A stretch of 64,000 nucleotides of DNA from assembly GCF_029537395.1 (NCBI RefSeq), contig NZ_CP120677.1, positions 1,736,001-1,800,000 of the forward strand, given 5' to 3'. This document shows, piece after piece, positions 1 to 8,026 of the stretch. The notes beneath the pieces are model-generated. The model was not told the origin of the DNA. It saw only the letters and a list, made by a program, of their open reading frames with translations, and made no database searches. The translations under genes were made by a program, and so were the position numbers. The stretch is from Tissierella sp. Yu-01 (lineage in GTDB: Bacteria; Bacillota; Clostridia; Tissierellales; Tissierellaceae). Within the stretch, counting starts at the first letter, position 1, and each line of letters starts with the position of its first letter.

Positions 1-971
1 GAATCACCAGGTATACCCATTGTTAACATTGGTATAAAGGAACCACCAATTGCTGCATTATTTGCTGATTCTGGCGCTACTACACCTTCAATGGCACCTT
101 CTCCAAAAGGTACTTCTGGATTTTTAACTGTTCTTTTAGCTTGGTCATAAGTTAGTAGAGCTGCTATATCTCCTCCTGCACCAGGTAATGCTCCTACTAT
201 TACCCCTACTATTGATGAACGAAGCGTTAAAGGTAAATACTTTTTAATAGATGAAAAGCTTGGTACTATCTTATCTATATTTTGTTTTACTGCTTCTACA
301 TTTAAATCTTTCATTTGAATTAATGCTTCAGAAATTCCAAATAAACCTATCATCGCTGTTACATAATCTACACCAGATAATAAATAAGTATTACCAAAAG
401 TAAATCTATGTTCTGCACTAATAGGGTCCATGCCAACAGTTCCCAATAATACACCAAGAGCTGCTGTAACTAATCCTCTTGCTATAGACTTTGATCCTAA
501 ACTACCAACAAGCATCATGCCCATAAATGTCAATAATAGATAGTCTCTCGGGGCAAAATTCAATGCCACTTTTGATACAGCTGGTGCGAAAAATGCTAAT
601 GCAATAATACCCATAAATCCACCTAAAACTGATTGTACTGTTGCAACTCCAATTGCCTGACCAGCTAAACCTTTCTTAGCTAATGGATACCCATCAAAAG
701 AAGTGGCAACTGCAGCTGGCGCTCCTGGAATATTTAACAAAATTGCTGATCTTGACCCACCATAAACAGCTCCAGAGAAAACACCTATCATTAAGGCTAT
801 AGCATTATTAGTTTCCCAACCAAAAGTAAAGGATACTAATAAGGAAACAGCCATTGTTCCAGATAATCCTGGTATAGCACCTATATATATACCAGCAAAT
901 ACACCTATAGCAACTAAAGCAATAAGTAATGGTTGCTGAAATGGTAATAATAAATAAGCTAAACCCTCCAC
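1..971 (-). CDS. tctA: Tripartite tricarboxylate transporter large permease TctA (3' part beyond window)
   Basis: This is the large membrane subunit of a TTT-family secondary transporter, which works with a periplasmic or lipoprotein binding protein (TctC) and a small subunit (TctB) to import carboxylates. I translated it from a GTG at 971, preceded by GGAGGGA at a 5-nt distance. The first 323 residues are hydrophobic and contain the family's glycine/proline-rich stretches, such as IYIGAIPGLSGTMA near residue 31 and GGSRSAILLNIPGAPAA near residue 70. The frame stays open to the window edge, so about 180 residues are missing against the usual ~500. It follows tctB by 11 bp, giving the order tctC-tctB-tctA. 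The substrate cannot be read from sequence. Confidence 0.93.
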   Translation of the reverse strand, partial: MEGLAYLLLPFQQPLLIALVAIGVFAGIYIGAIPGLSGTMAVSLLVSFTFGWETNNAIALMIGVFSGAVYGGSRSAILLNIPGAPAAVATSFDGYPLAKKGLAGQAIGVATVQSVLGGFMGIIALAFFAPAVSKVALNFAPRDYLLLTFMGMMLVGSLGSKSIARGLVTAALGVLLGTVGMDPISAEHRFTFGNTYLLSGVDYVTAMIGLFGISEALIQMKDLNVEAVKQNIDKIVPSFSSIKKYLPLTLRSSIVGVIVGALPGAGGDIAALLTYDQAKRTVKNPEVPFGEGAIEGVVAPESANNAAIGGSFIPMLTMGIPGD

Positions 972-982
972 TTTATCCCTCC

Positions 983-1459
983 TTAAGGTAAAATTACTTG
1001 GAATATTGTCTTAAAGACTACCAGGATAAAAGTCATACTTAATCCAGTATAAATTACATTTCTTAATATTTGACCTCTCATTAAATATGTCATAGATGCA
1101 ATTAAGAAAATAGTAGATGACATTTCAAAACCAAGTCCAAATACTAATAGCAAGCAGTATAATATCAAAAATAAAAAAACTACTATAATATCCTTTGGAA
1201 ATATATACCTCAATGTTGAATTAATTAATTCTTTAAAATTACCTTTTTTATTACCCGTTCCTGTACTCCTATCCTCAAATAAAATTATTTTTATCATAAA
1301 TATAACTATTACACTGCTTAGAAATAGCGGTAATGCACCAAATGATGAGGAAGTAGGTTCTTTCATGAACATCTTCATGGATTCTATTAGAGCTAAAATT
1401 CCAACAATTAAAAGTATTATAGCAAAGCCTCTCTCACCTGGTTTGCGTTTTTTTTCCAT
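983..1459 (-). CDS. tctB: Tripartite tricarboxylate transporter small permease TctB
   Basis: This is the small membrane subunit of the TTT transporter. The protein is 158 aa, within the normal TctB range. After a basic N-terminus it shows four hydrophobic segments, at roughly residues 12-28, 42-62, 92-125 and 132-155, with a hydrophilic loop rich in G/T/K at about 63-80. A GGAAGTGA ribosome site precedes the ATG. It lies between the binding-protein gene and the large permease gene, the standard order for this family. TctB sequences diverge widely, so the call rests on size, topology and position. Confidence 0.88.
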   Translation of the reverse strand: MEKKRKPGERGFAIILLIVGILALIESMKMFMKEPTSSSFGALPLFLSSVIVIFMIKIILFEDRSTGTGNKKGNFKELINSTLRYIFPKDIIVVFLFLILYCLLLVFGLGFEMSSTIFLIASMTYLMRGQILRNVIYTGLSMTFILVVFKTIFQVILP

Positions 1460-1479
1460 ATTGTCACTTCCTATATTAA

Positions 1480-2487
1480 TTATTTAATACCTAATTCCTC
1501 AGGTAATTTATCTATAGCTCCACTCTCATGAAATGCTTCTGCAGTGCTTTTCTGCCAATTTGATAGATATTTTTTAGCCTCTTCCCCAGTAATACCCAAT
1601 GGATTAACATTAAATCCTTTTAATAGTTCCTGATAACTTGGTTCTTTATAGGCCTCTGTAAATGCTTCAGCCATTACATCTATAACCTCTTGAGGTGTTC
1701 CATCTTTTACAAATACACCATAGAAGGATCCCCATGGAAGATACTTTTCAAATTCTGGATACTCTTCTGTAACTATTGGAACACCTGGTAAAACATCCAC
1801 TTCGTTTAATGACATTAAAGTTAAGAATTTAATATCCCCTGCTTTATAGGCTTGTATTCCAGATTGAACTTTAGCTACAGTAAAATCAGCATGTCCACCC
1901 AATACTGCTGTTAAGCAAGCTGCATCACTATCAAAAGGTATTTGATTGAATTCTGCTCCTGTCACTGCCTTTATAAAGGAACTTACTGACCATGGCATAC
2001 CACCCTTACCAGTTGTTGAAATATTTACCTTACCTGGATTTTCTAAGGCATCATTAATTAAATCAGTAAATGAAGTATATTCAGAGTCTTTCTTTACAAT
2101 AATACCGACTCTCTCATCACCAATTAGGAAAACCGGTTCAAAATCTTCATAAGTGAGATCTGAAATATCAAGCATTTTATATAATTGTGGATTTTCAGCT
2201 CCCATCAATAATGTATAGCCATCTGCCTTTTGATCGTGTACATATTGAGTTCCTATGGCACCAGTGGCACCTGGTTTATTTTGAATAACTATACTTTCAC
2301 CTAATATATTCTCTGCCAAGGAAGCTAAGGGTCTCATTAAAGAGTCAGTACCACCGCCAGCACCCCATTGTACAACACCTGTTATATCATGACTTGGAAA
2401 TGTTGAATCAGATGCAGGTGCTTGTTCACATCCTGTTACCATCGTTATAGTTAAACTTAAAACTAATATTTTTAATAATCTATTCAT
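1480..2487 (-). CDS. tctC: Tripartite tricarboxylate transporter substrate-binding lipoprotein TctC
   Basis: This is the extracytoplasmic solute receptor of the TTT system (Bug/TctC family). The 335-aa protein starts with a lipoprotein signal peptide ending in a VTGC lipobox at about residue 20, so it should be anchored to the outer face of the membrane. Family features follow: VVQWGAGGGTDSLMRPLA near residue 40, then the QNKPGATGAIGTQYV segment that shapes the ligand pocket. GGAGG lies 6 nt upstream of the ATG. It is first in the tctCBA operon, behind a sigma-A-type promoter and a structured leader. Ligands in the family include citrate, tartrate, succinate and aromatic acids. This ligand is unknown. 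Confidence 0.93.
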   Translation of the reverse strand: MNRLLKILVLSLTITMVTGCEQAPASDSTFPSHDITGVVQWGAGGGTDSLMRPLASLAENILGESIVIQNKPGATGAIGTQYVHDQKADGYTLLMGAENPQLYKMLDISDLTYEDFEPVFLIGDERVGIIVKKDSEYTSFTDLINDALENPGKVNISTTGKGGMPWSVSSFIKAVTGAEFNQIPFDSDAACLTAVLGGHADFTVAKVQSGIQAYKAGDIKFLTLMSLNEVDVLPGVPIVTEEYPEFEKYLPWGSFYGVFVKDGTPQEVIDVMAEAFTEAYKEPSYQELLKGFNVNPLGITGEEAKKYLSNWQKSTAEAFHESGAIDKLPEELGIK

Positions 2488-2700
2488 AATAACCTCCTCG
2501 ATTTATACGGAACCAAATTTTTAAGTATCGGAAGAAATTGCATAACAATTTCATCACACCACTGCAACGAGGTAAGTGACTATCACACACCACCTGCTTA
2601 CTTAAATAAGAACTCGATGCTTATAGAAGCTGGGAATATAACTCACCTCGTTATATTAACACTATGTATTTTTTATTTCAACATTTAATGTAAGTTTAAA
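2488..2700 (-). promoter_or_regulatory. Promoter and structured leader of the tctCBA operon
   Basis: A sigma-A-type promoter reads TTGAAA (2676-2681), a 17-bp spacer and TAATAT (2653-2658), giving a predicted start near 2646. Overlapping it is AACGAGGTGAG (2652-2642), complementary to CTTACCTCGTT (2576-2566) with one G-U pair. Between these arms sit possible small hairpins: AGCTT/AAGC, CTTA/TAAG and GTGA-TAG-TCAC. The arms could close an RNA stem or be two DNA operator half-sites about 65 bp apart. I could not match the region to a known riboswitch. Confidence 0.5.
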
Positions 2701-2731
2701 CCAACCAAATAAAATTATACCCTAAAATGAA

Positions 2732-2758
2732 TTAAGACCCACTATATAGTGAGTCTAA
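2732..2758 (-). terminator. Terminator at the end of the fla operon, after flgG
   Basis: A near-perfect palindrome begins 3 nt past the flgG stop. Its arms, AGACTCACTAT and ATAGTGGGTCT, are followed on the minus strand by TTAATTCATTTT. It separates the flagellar operon from the tct transporter operon. Confidence 0.7.
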
Positions 2759-2760
2759 GT

Positions 2761-3492
2761 CTATCGTTTAATACCATTAATAATATTCATCATTTCATCT
2801 GTGGTTTGTACTGCCTTAGCACTAAGTGAATATGATCGTTGAGTAGTAATCATATCCACAAAACTCTTTGTAATGTCTGCATTAGATGCCTCTAAGTAAT
2901 GTTGTTCTATATTACCAAAAATCTCTTCATTTTCAATGGAGTCGTATAGTGGTACTTCCCCAGATGGTAAATATCTACCCTCTCCAAGTGATATCAAGGA
3001 GTCCAAGTTTTCAGGATAATATAATATAATTTTTCCAAGTACATCAGTTTCATTATTCGCACTTACAATATCCCCATTAGCTGTTATATTTACTCTGTCG
3101 TTTCCCCATTCTTCTAACGGAACCAGATAATCTACTACCAGTGGGTATCCATTATCATCTGATATAGTTCCATCCAAATTCTTATGAAAGCCACCATTTC
3201 TAGTCAACATTAGATTACCTTCACCATCATATACACCAAAGAATCCATTGCCATTAATAGCCATATGGTAGTCAAATGGTGATTCTACAAAATTACCCTG
3301 TTGGAAGTTTATCTTCCCAACACCACTTTTGCTTCCTGCGTTTATATCTTCATTATTTAGTAGCTCCTGAAAGCTTACTTCTTTACTCTTATATCCATTT
3401 GTATTTACATTTGCTAAATTATCTGCTACAGCATCCAGTTTATACTGACTTGACTTAAGTCCTGACTTTCCTATACCCAATATATTGTACAT
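2761..3492 (-). CDS. flgG: Flagellar basal-body rod protein FlgG (FlhP-type)
   Basis: This is a rod/hook-family axial protein of 243 aa, exported by the flagellar type III apparatus. The N-terminus has the family signature DAVADNLANVNTNGYK at residues 21-36, with the D0 heptads before it. The C-terminus has EASNADITKSFVDMITTQRSY and ends in a D0 helix (TDEMMNIINGIKR). The length fits FlgG or Bacillus FlhP. It follows flgF by 8 bp and is the last gene of the operon. FlgF and FlgG are distinguished here mainly by order and the longer C-terminal match. Confidence 0.88.
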   Translation of the reverse strand: MYNILGIGKSGLKSSQYKLDAVADNLANVNTNGYKSKEVSFQELLNNEDINAGSKSGVGKINFQQGNFVESPFDYHMAINGNGFFGVYDGEGNLMLTRNGGFHKNLDGTISDDNGYPLVVDYLVPLEEWGNDRVNITANGDIVSANNETDVLGKIILYYPENLDSLISLGEGRYLPSGEVPLYDSIENEEIFGNIEQHYLEASNADITKSFVDMITTQRSYSLSAKAVQTTDEMMNIINGIKR

Positions 3493-3500
3493 TTAATCAC

Positions 3501-4160
3501 CTATACCCTTCCTACTTCATTAACTGCTTTACTTAAAGTTTCATCAGCTGCATGAAGAAGCTTTTGGTTCGCTTCAAATTCCCTTGAGATTTCAATCATC
3601 CTTACAAGCTCGTCTACTATTACAACGTTAGAACTTTCCAAAAATCCTTGTTTTACCTCTCCTTCTATTACAAAAGGTGCTTCATCGCTAGTAAACAGTG
3701 TATTACCCATGCTAGTTAAATTCTGATAATCTGCAAAATCTGATATCTCATCGAGAACTAAGTATCCATCCATAGTCACTAATTCATTATTATCATTGAG
3801 TTTAAAATTCCCATTTCGAGTATAAGCTATAGTATCATCATCCATTTGAATAGTAAAAAAACCATTACCAACAATGGCATAATCCTGTGGATTTCCAGTC
3901 TCTTGAAGTATTCCTTGTTCAAAGTTTTTGTATATTTCATCTATTTCATTACCATAAACAAATTCGCCTAATACTTGCCTTCTATTTGCATCCTTTCCAC
4001 CAGCATAGTTAATCATCTCTTGAGATTCCATAGTGCTTTGCACAATATCTTGAAATTTATATCCTGGAGTATTTACATTTGTAATATTTGCACTTGTATT
4101 CTCTTGCTTTTTTTGAAGTATGTTCATATTTCTGTTCACTGTATATAGACTTCTTATCAT
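3501..4160 (-). CDS. flgF: Flagellar basal-body rod protein FlgF (FlhO-type)
   Basis: This is a second rod-family protein of 219 aa. It begins MIRSLYTVNRNMN and carries the signature ENTSANITNVNTPGYK around residues 20-35. Mid-protein GNGFFTIQ and the C-terminal ESSNVVIVDELVRMI with REFEANQKLL are typical of FlgF/FlgG. It should form part of the proximal or distal rod. A strong AAGGAGTGA site precedes the ATG. Sitting after the sigma factor and swrB-like genes and before flgG, it matches the flhO-flhP pair of bacilli. Confidence 0.85.
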   Translation of the reverse strand: MIRSLYTVNRNMNILQKKQENTSANITNVNTPGYKFQDIVQSTMESQEMINYAGGKDANRRQVLGEFVYGNEIDEIYKNFEQGILQETGNPQDYAIVGNGFFTIQMDDDTIAYTRNGNFKLNDNNELVTMDGYLVLDEISDFADYQNLTSMGNTLFTSDEAPFVIEGEVKQGFLESSNVVIVDELVRMIEISREFEANQKLLHAADETLSKAVNEVGRV

Positions 4161-4171
4161 AATTTCACTCC

Positions 4172-4324
4172 TTAAGGTTCGGTATTTAAAACTTTTGATT
4201 CTGAAGGGTATATCATTCCCAGCTTACGTGCTTCCTTTTCTATTTGAAAATTCATTCTAACAGAATAGCTTATGTTCATAAGTATAGCTGATATAATTAT
4301 TCCAATCCCTAAAGAAATAAGCAT
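4172..4324 (-). CDS. Small single-pass membrane protein of unknown function
   Basis: A 50-aa reading frame fills the gap between the swrB-like gene and flgF, with its stop 11 bp before the flgF start. The product begins with a hydrophobic segment (residues 2-16, LISLGIGIIISAILM). A charged stretch follows, ending EKEARKLGMIYPSES, which recalls the KRARELGMIYP-like tail of small proteins sometimes annotated as MltG-like in clostridial flagellar operons. The frame is also open upstream for about 12 codons into the preceding gene (ISRIRCN), so a non-ATG start there is possible. No good ribosome site is visible, so translation may be coupled. I infer no function. Confidence 0.55.
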   Translation of the reverse strand: MLISLGIGIIISAILMNISYSVRMNFQIEKEARKLGMIYPSESKVLNTEP

Positions 4325-4332
4325 ATTGCATC

Positions 4333-4779
4333 TTATTCTTGAGATTTTTTGTATATATTCCTTAATAATAATACCTCCCCCTTCTTCATATTCAATATAT
4401 TGCAGACTTCTTCTAGTGTATATTCACCTGCTTCATATTTTCTCATAATATTAAAAGTTTCATTATCATTAGATGTTATAATATCCTCATTATGTTCAAT
4501 ATCTATATCATCGACTTCTATACTCTCCAACACTTCTTCAAAGGATATTTCTTCTTTATCTATAAAGTTATATAAAGGTTCGTCTACTATTATATCTATT
4601 TTATCTTCAGCTTCAGCTTCTGCTATATACGGTTCATCTATATATATATCTAATTTTTTAGATTCCTGATTATTTACTTCAGTATTCAAAGGCTCATCTT
4701 TGTTTAATCTCACCGTTCTATCATAATATAAACCTAAAATAATTAATAAAATTCCAACTGCTATTAAAAAGTTATACAT
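4333..4779 (-). CDS. SwrB-like membrane-anchored protein (DUF6115-type)
   Basis: The 148-aa protein has one N-terminal membrane segment (residues 1-18), a long acidic linker rich in D/E and I (about 35-110), and a C-terminal helix-turn-helix-like block at 118-140 (MRKYEAGEYTLEEVCNILNM). This layout and its position directly after the motility sigma factor match SwrB of Bacillus, which activates FliP assembly and the secretion switch. Identity to SwrB itself is not demonstrable by eye. I chose the ATG at 4779 because GGGTGA lies 5 nt upstream. The start overlaps the fliA end by 8 bp. Confidence 0.6.
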   Translation of the reverse strand: MYNFLIAVGILLIILGLYYDRTVRLNKDEPLNTEVNNQESKKLDIYIDEPYIAEAEAEDKIDIIVDEPLYNFIDKEEISFEEVLESIEVDDIDIEHNEDIITSNDNETFNIMRKYEAGEYTLEEVCNILNMKKGEVLLLRNIYKKSQE

Positions 4780-5500
4780 CGTCTTCACCCATTAACTTCT
4801 GAATAATATCTTTAAGCTTTATTAATACCTTTCCATGAATTTGTGATACACGTGGAATGGATATATCCAGAATATATGCTATTTCCTTTAAAGAAAGTTC
4901 CTCTACATAATATAGGTTTAATATGGTCTTCTCTCTATCCTTTAACTTATCAATAGCCTTTATTAGTATATGTCTTCTCTCATCCTTAATTATCTTATCT
5001 AAAGGCAGATCTTCCGAATCGTCCCTCAGAACATCCATCAGAGTAAAGTCATCCCCATCCTGAGTAAATAAGGCAGACTCTAAGGAATAATTTGCTAAAT
5101 AATGTACTGTTTCATGAATTTTAAATAACTGTTTATCATTGATGCCCATTTTTTCACATATTTCTAATTCATTAGGCGTTCTCATCAATCTGTTTTCAAG
5201 TTCTTCCTTAGCATGATAGTATTGATTAAGCTTGTCTATTTTGTCCCTAGAAACCTTTCCTGATTTTCTCATTTCATCAATAACTGTACCTCTGATTCTA
5301 AGGGTAGCATATGCTTCAAATGGAACATTTTTATTGGAATCATATTTATCCATTGCATCCATTAGTCCAATTACTCCAATGCTTACTAAGTCATCATTGT
5401 CTAGAATATGATCCTTGACATCAATACGACTTACAACCTTTTTGACCAAAGGCAAATATTTAATTATCAAATTATCTCTATCATTGTAAGCATATGACAT
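4772..5500 (-). CDS. fliA: RNA polymerase sigma factor for flagellar operon, FliA/SigD/WhiG type
   Basis: This is an alternative sigma factor (sigma-28/sigma-D) directing late flagellar and chemotaxis genes. The 242-aa protein shows region 2 (DDLVSIGVIGLMDAMDKYD, near residue 37), the RIRGTVIDEMR segment, region 3 around residues 95-130, and a region 4 helix-turn-helix (LSLKEIAYILDISIPRVSQI) near residue 204. AAGGGG lies 8 nt upstream of the second codon ATG, preferred over an upstream TTG. Its antagonist FlgM is encoded at 48422-48712. Candidate target promoters occur at 29433, 35481, 41778, 48740 and 57085. Confidence 0.96.
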   Translation of the reverse strand: MSYAYNDRDNLIIKYLPLVKKVVSRIDVKDHILDNDDLVSIGVIGLMDAMDKYDSNKNVPFEAYATLRIRGTVIDEMRKSGKVSRDKIDKLNQYYHAKEELENRLMRTPNELEICEKMGINDKQLFKIHETVHYLANYSLESALFTQDGDDFTLMDVLRDDSEDLPLDKIIKDERRHILIKAIDKLKDREKTILNLYYVEELSLKEIAYILDISIPRVSQIHGKVLIKLKDIIQKLMGEDDV

Positions 5501-5515
5501 CAATTAAACCCCTTC

Positions 5516-6181
5516 TTATCTTAGTCTATTTTTCCTCATTAAAATAAATAAAAATCGTATAATTTCTTCTCTTTCTGCTTCTGTTATATCTAAGAACTTA
5601 ACCCCATAATTATATAATGGTGTTTTTTTAACTATGTTAATTGCTTTATGTAGAAGTTGTCCCTTTACAATTATTGGCTTATCCTTTAGATAAAATAAAA
5701 ATACTAGAATCTCATCAGGATTAAACTTTTTGCTAGTTACTAGCTTTATTCCACCGCCACTTAAATCAGCTATTATACCTTCAGTTGAATTTAATTTGAT
5801 ATCTTCAATTTGATTAATAAGATGTTTCCTATCTTCGTTTATAAAGAATTCTCTATCTGTGAAATATATAGGAATACTGCAAGAAACCCTAACATCTTGG
5901 CGTCTTTGGATTGTAGTCACGTTGTTTATATTTGTTAACTCGTAGATTATGATTTCTCCTGATATCCTGTTTGAAACAATAGCATCAAAAGACTTACCTA
6001 TTGCCCCACTAAAGAATATCCCTCTGACCATATCACCAATACGTAATATCTTAAACTCCTTATCATCAGGTGTTGTCGATATGTAAAGCTTATCATCTAC
6101 ATAATCATGAATAAGCCCATAAGTTGACTCATCATTGTCATCAATTAGTTCAATTTTACTATTTAATACAAATAGATTCAT
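5516..6181 (-). CDS. PilZ-domain c-di-GMP receptor of YcgR type
   Basis: This is a flagellar brake protein that binds c-di-GMP and acts on the motor. It is 221 aa, with an N-terminal YcgR-like domain (about residues 1-95) and a C-terminal PilZ domain. The binding motifs are visible: RRQDVR (RxxxR) near residue 94 and DLSGGGIKL (D/NxSxxG) near residue 142. I chose the ATG with GGGTGA 5 nt upstream. It sits between flhG and fliA, as in many clostridia. With the two riboswitches and the EAL protein in this window, it adds a fourth c-di-GMP node to the motility programme. Confidence 0.9.
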   Translation of the reverse strand: MNLFVLNSKIELIDDNDESTYGLIHDYVDDKLYISTTPDDKEFKILRIGDMVRGIFFSGAIGKSFDAIVSNRISGEIIIYELTNINNVTTIQRRQDVRVSCSIPIYFTDREFFINEDRKHLINQIEDIKLNSTEGIIADLSGGGIKLVTSKKFNPDEILVFLFYLKDKPIIVKGQLLHKAINIVKKTPLYNYGVKFLDITEAEREEIIRFLFILMRKNRLR

Positions 6182-6186
6182 TATCA

Positions 6187-7059
6187 TCACCCAAATAGTC
6201 TTATTAGTTTATTCTTAAATTGTTTCAAATTAGATACATTATAATTATATTCTTTATCACCAAGTATAGCTTCTGCAATTTGACTTATATTCGTACTAGC
6301 TAATGCATTAGGATTTATAATGGTTATAGGTAGTTGTTCCATAATAGCTTTATTTACCCTAATATCACTGAAAATATATCCTAGTTTCTCTAGATCAATC
6401 TTTAAAAATTGTTCAGATGTTTTAAAAAGCTTATTGTAAGCGTAATCTCCAGTATCCATATCTGGAACTTGATTGATCACAACCTTAATCTTATTTTTTA
6501 GCTCATATGTGGAGACCGCCTTTAGTACCCTATATGCATCTGTTAGTGCAGTTGGCTCAGGTGTAGTTACCAGAATAATTTCATCTGCAAGAATTGTAAA
6601 TGTAAGAGATTGCTTACTAATTCCCGCCCCATTATCTATAATTAATATGTCATATTCATCTAATTCAGCTAAGTTACTAAGAATCTCATGCTGTTTCTTA
6701 TCATCTAGCTTTTCTAAATAAAACAAATCAGCTCCACCCGAAATTAAATCTACCTTATATGGCCCCTTTGCAATTATGTCCTTTAATATTAAATCATCTT
6801 TGAGTAAATCTAGTAATGTACGGGGTGTTTCTATTCCCATTAGTATATTGGCATTGCTCATACCAATATCTGCATCTAATATTAAAACACGTTTACCCAT
6901 TTGCTGAAATTTAATTGCAAGATTAACGGAAAAATTGGTCTTACCAACTCCCCCTTTACCACTGACTATAGAATACACCTTTATTTGATGTTTTGTTTTC
7001 TTTTCTGTTTCTGCCTTTTTTCTTATCATCTCTCTTAATTTGTTTGCCTGATCAATCAT
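6187..7059 (-). CDS. flhG: Flagellar number regulator FlhG (MinD-like ATPase)
   Basis: This is a ParA/MinD-family ATPase controlling flagellar number and assembly with FlhF and the C-ring. The deviant Walker A SGKGGVGKTNFS lies at about residues 37-48, followed by ILDADIGMSNA and the IIDNGAG switch II segment. Total length is 290 aa, normal for FlhG. An N-terminal basic helix (IDQANKLREMIRKK) resembles the DQA motif that activates FlhF. I placed the start at the ATG of 7059, with GAGGA 11 nt upstream, rather than an upstream in-frame codon. It overlaps flhF by 8 bp. Confidence 0.92.
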   Translation of the reverse strand: MIDQANKLREMIRKKAETEKKTKHQIKVYSIVSGKGGVGKTNFSVNLAIKFQQMGKRVLILDADIGMSNANILMGIETPRTLLDLLKDDLILKDIIAKGPYKVDLISGGADLFYLEKLDDKKQHEILSNLAELDEYDILIIDNGAGISKQSLTFTILADEIILVTTPEPTALTDAYRVLKAVSTYELKNKIKVVINQVPDMDTGDYAYNKLFKTSEQFLKIDLEKLGYIFSDIRVNKAIMEQLPITIINPNALASTNISQIAEAILGDKEYNYNVSNLKQFKNKLIRLFG

Positions 7060-8026
7060 ATAAACTGTTCTCCTCACAATAATCAAATATATTATCTAAG
7101 GTAGCTAGCTTAATATCATCAGGTACATCTTGCCCGTGGCAGAAAAATTGTATTGGTGGCACTTCATTTTCAATCAGAAACCATAAGTTTGAAATATTGC
7201 TTATCTCATCAATTTTAGTTATTATTAGCGCATCATAATTCATTGATTTATACCTTTCCAAGATGCAGTACATCGTATCTCTGTCAGTTGAAATGCTTAA
7301 AACCAGATAGGTATTCATATCTCCATGAATTACCTTTAGGTGATTTTTTATCTCTTCCAGCTTATCCATATCCTTAGGACTTGTCCCCAATGTATCAATC
7401 AAAATAATATCACAATGATTTAATTTGTTTAATTTTTCAACCATATCAATGGGATTATTAGCTACTTCAAAATCAATTCCTAGAATATTAGCATAGGTTC
7501 GTAGTTGTTCTACTGCTCCTATTCTATATGTGTCTATTGTTATTAGCCCTACCTTTTTCTTATTTAATAGATATTCTCTCGCTGCTAATTTTGCAATTGT
7601 TGTAGTCTTACCTACTCCTGTTGGTCCTATAAGAACATTTATCTTACTCAGGTGAACCTTCCTGTCTAGGGCAGTTTCCTTCATTACTATTTTTATAAAG
7701 TCCTTTCTTTCCTCCATGGAAAGAGATTCCTTTTCCTTATTTAACAGCTTACAATATGTTTCAAGCTGTTCCTTTAACTTTTCATTATTATTGGTGTAAA
7801 AATTAGTAATAGGCCTAGGCTGTATAGGTTGAGGAGCAGGCTCTTGAACTGGATTATTTTCTTCTACAGCCATTGTAACCTCTAGTTCCTTCTTCTTAAA
7901 TATATTATACCATTTCCCAGTCCTGACTTCCCTTTGGCTGATAATAACAGCATCAGCACCAAGCTCATATTTAGCCCTTACAAGAGCCTCCTTCATATCA
8001 CTAACTATATACTTCTTGATGATCAT
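7052..8026 (-). CDS. flhF: Flagellar biosynthesis GTPase FlhF
   Basis: This is an SRP-type GTPase that sets flagellar placement. Its 324 aa include an N-terminal B domain (MIIKKYIVSDMKEAL), a proline-rich stretch at about 60-72, and the NG domain. The G1 P-loop GPTGVGKTTT is at 134-143, IDTYRIGAVEQL is the insertion-box-like region, DTLG is G3 and TKIDE is G4. It overlaps the flhA stop by 4 bp and the flhG start by 8 bp, so translation of the three is probably coupled. It is shorter than many FlhFs, mainly in the linker. Confidence 0.94.
   Translation of the reverse strand: MIIKKYIVSDMKEALVRAKYELGADAVIISQREVRTGKWYNIFKKKELEVTMAVEENNPVQEPAPQPIQPRPITNFYTNNNEKLKEQLETYCKLLNKEKESLSMEERKDFIKIVMKETALDRKVHLSKINVLIGPTGVGKTTTIAKLAAREYLLNKKKVGLITIDTYRIGAVEQLRTYANILGIDFEVANNPIDMVEKLNKLNHCDIILIDTLGTSPKDMDKLEEIKNHLKVIHGDMNTYLVLSISTDRDTMYCILERYKSMNYDALIITKIDEISNISNLWFLIENEVPPIQFFCHGQDVPDDIKLATLDNIFDYCEENSLYD

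Noticed and set aside
2488-2660. tctC leader as a known riboswitch (c-di-GMP, M-box, T-box, cobalamin)
   Set aside because: None of the conserved core segments of these classes is present on the minus strand.
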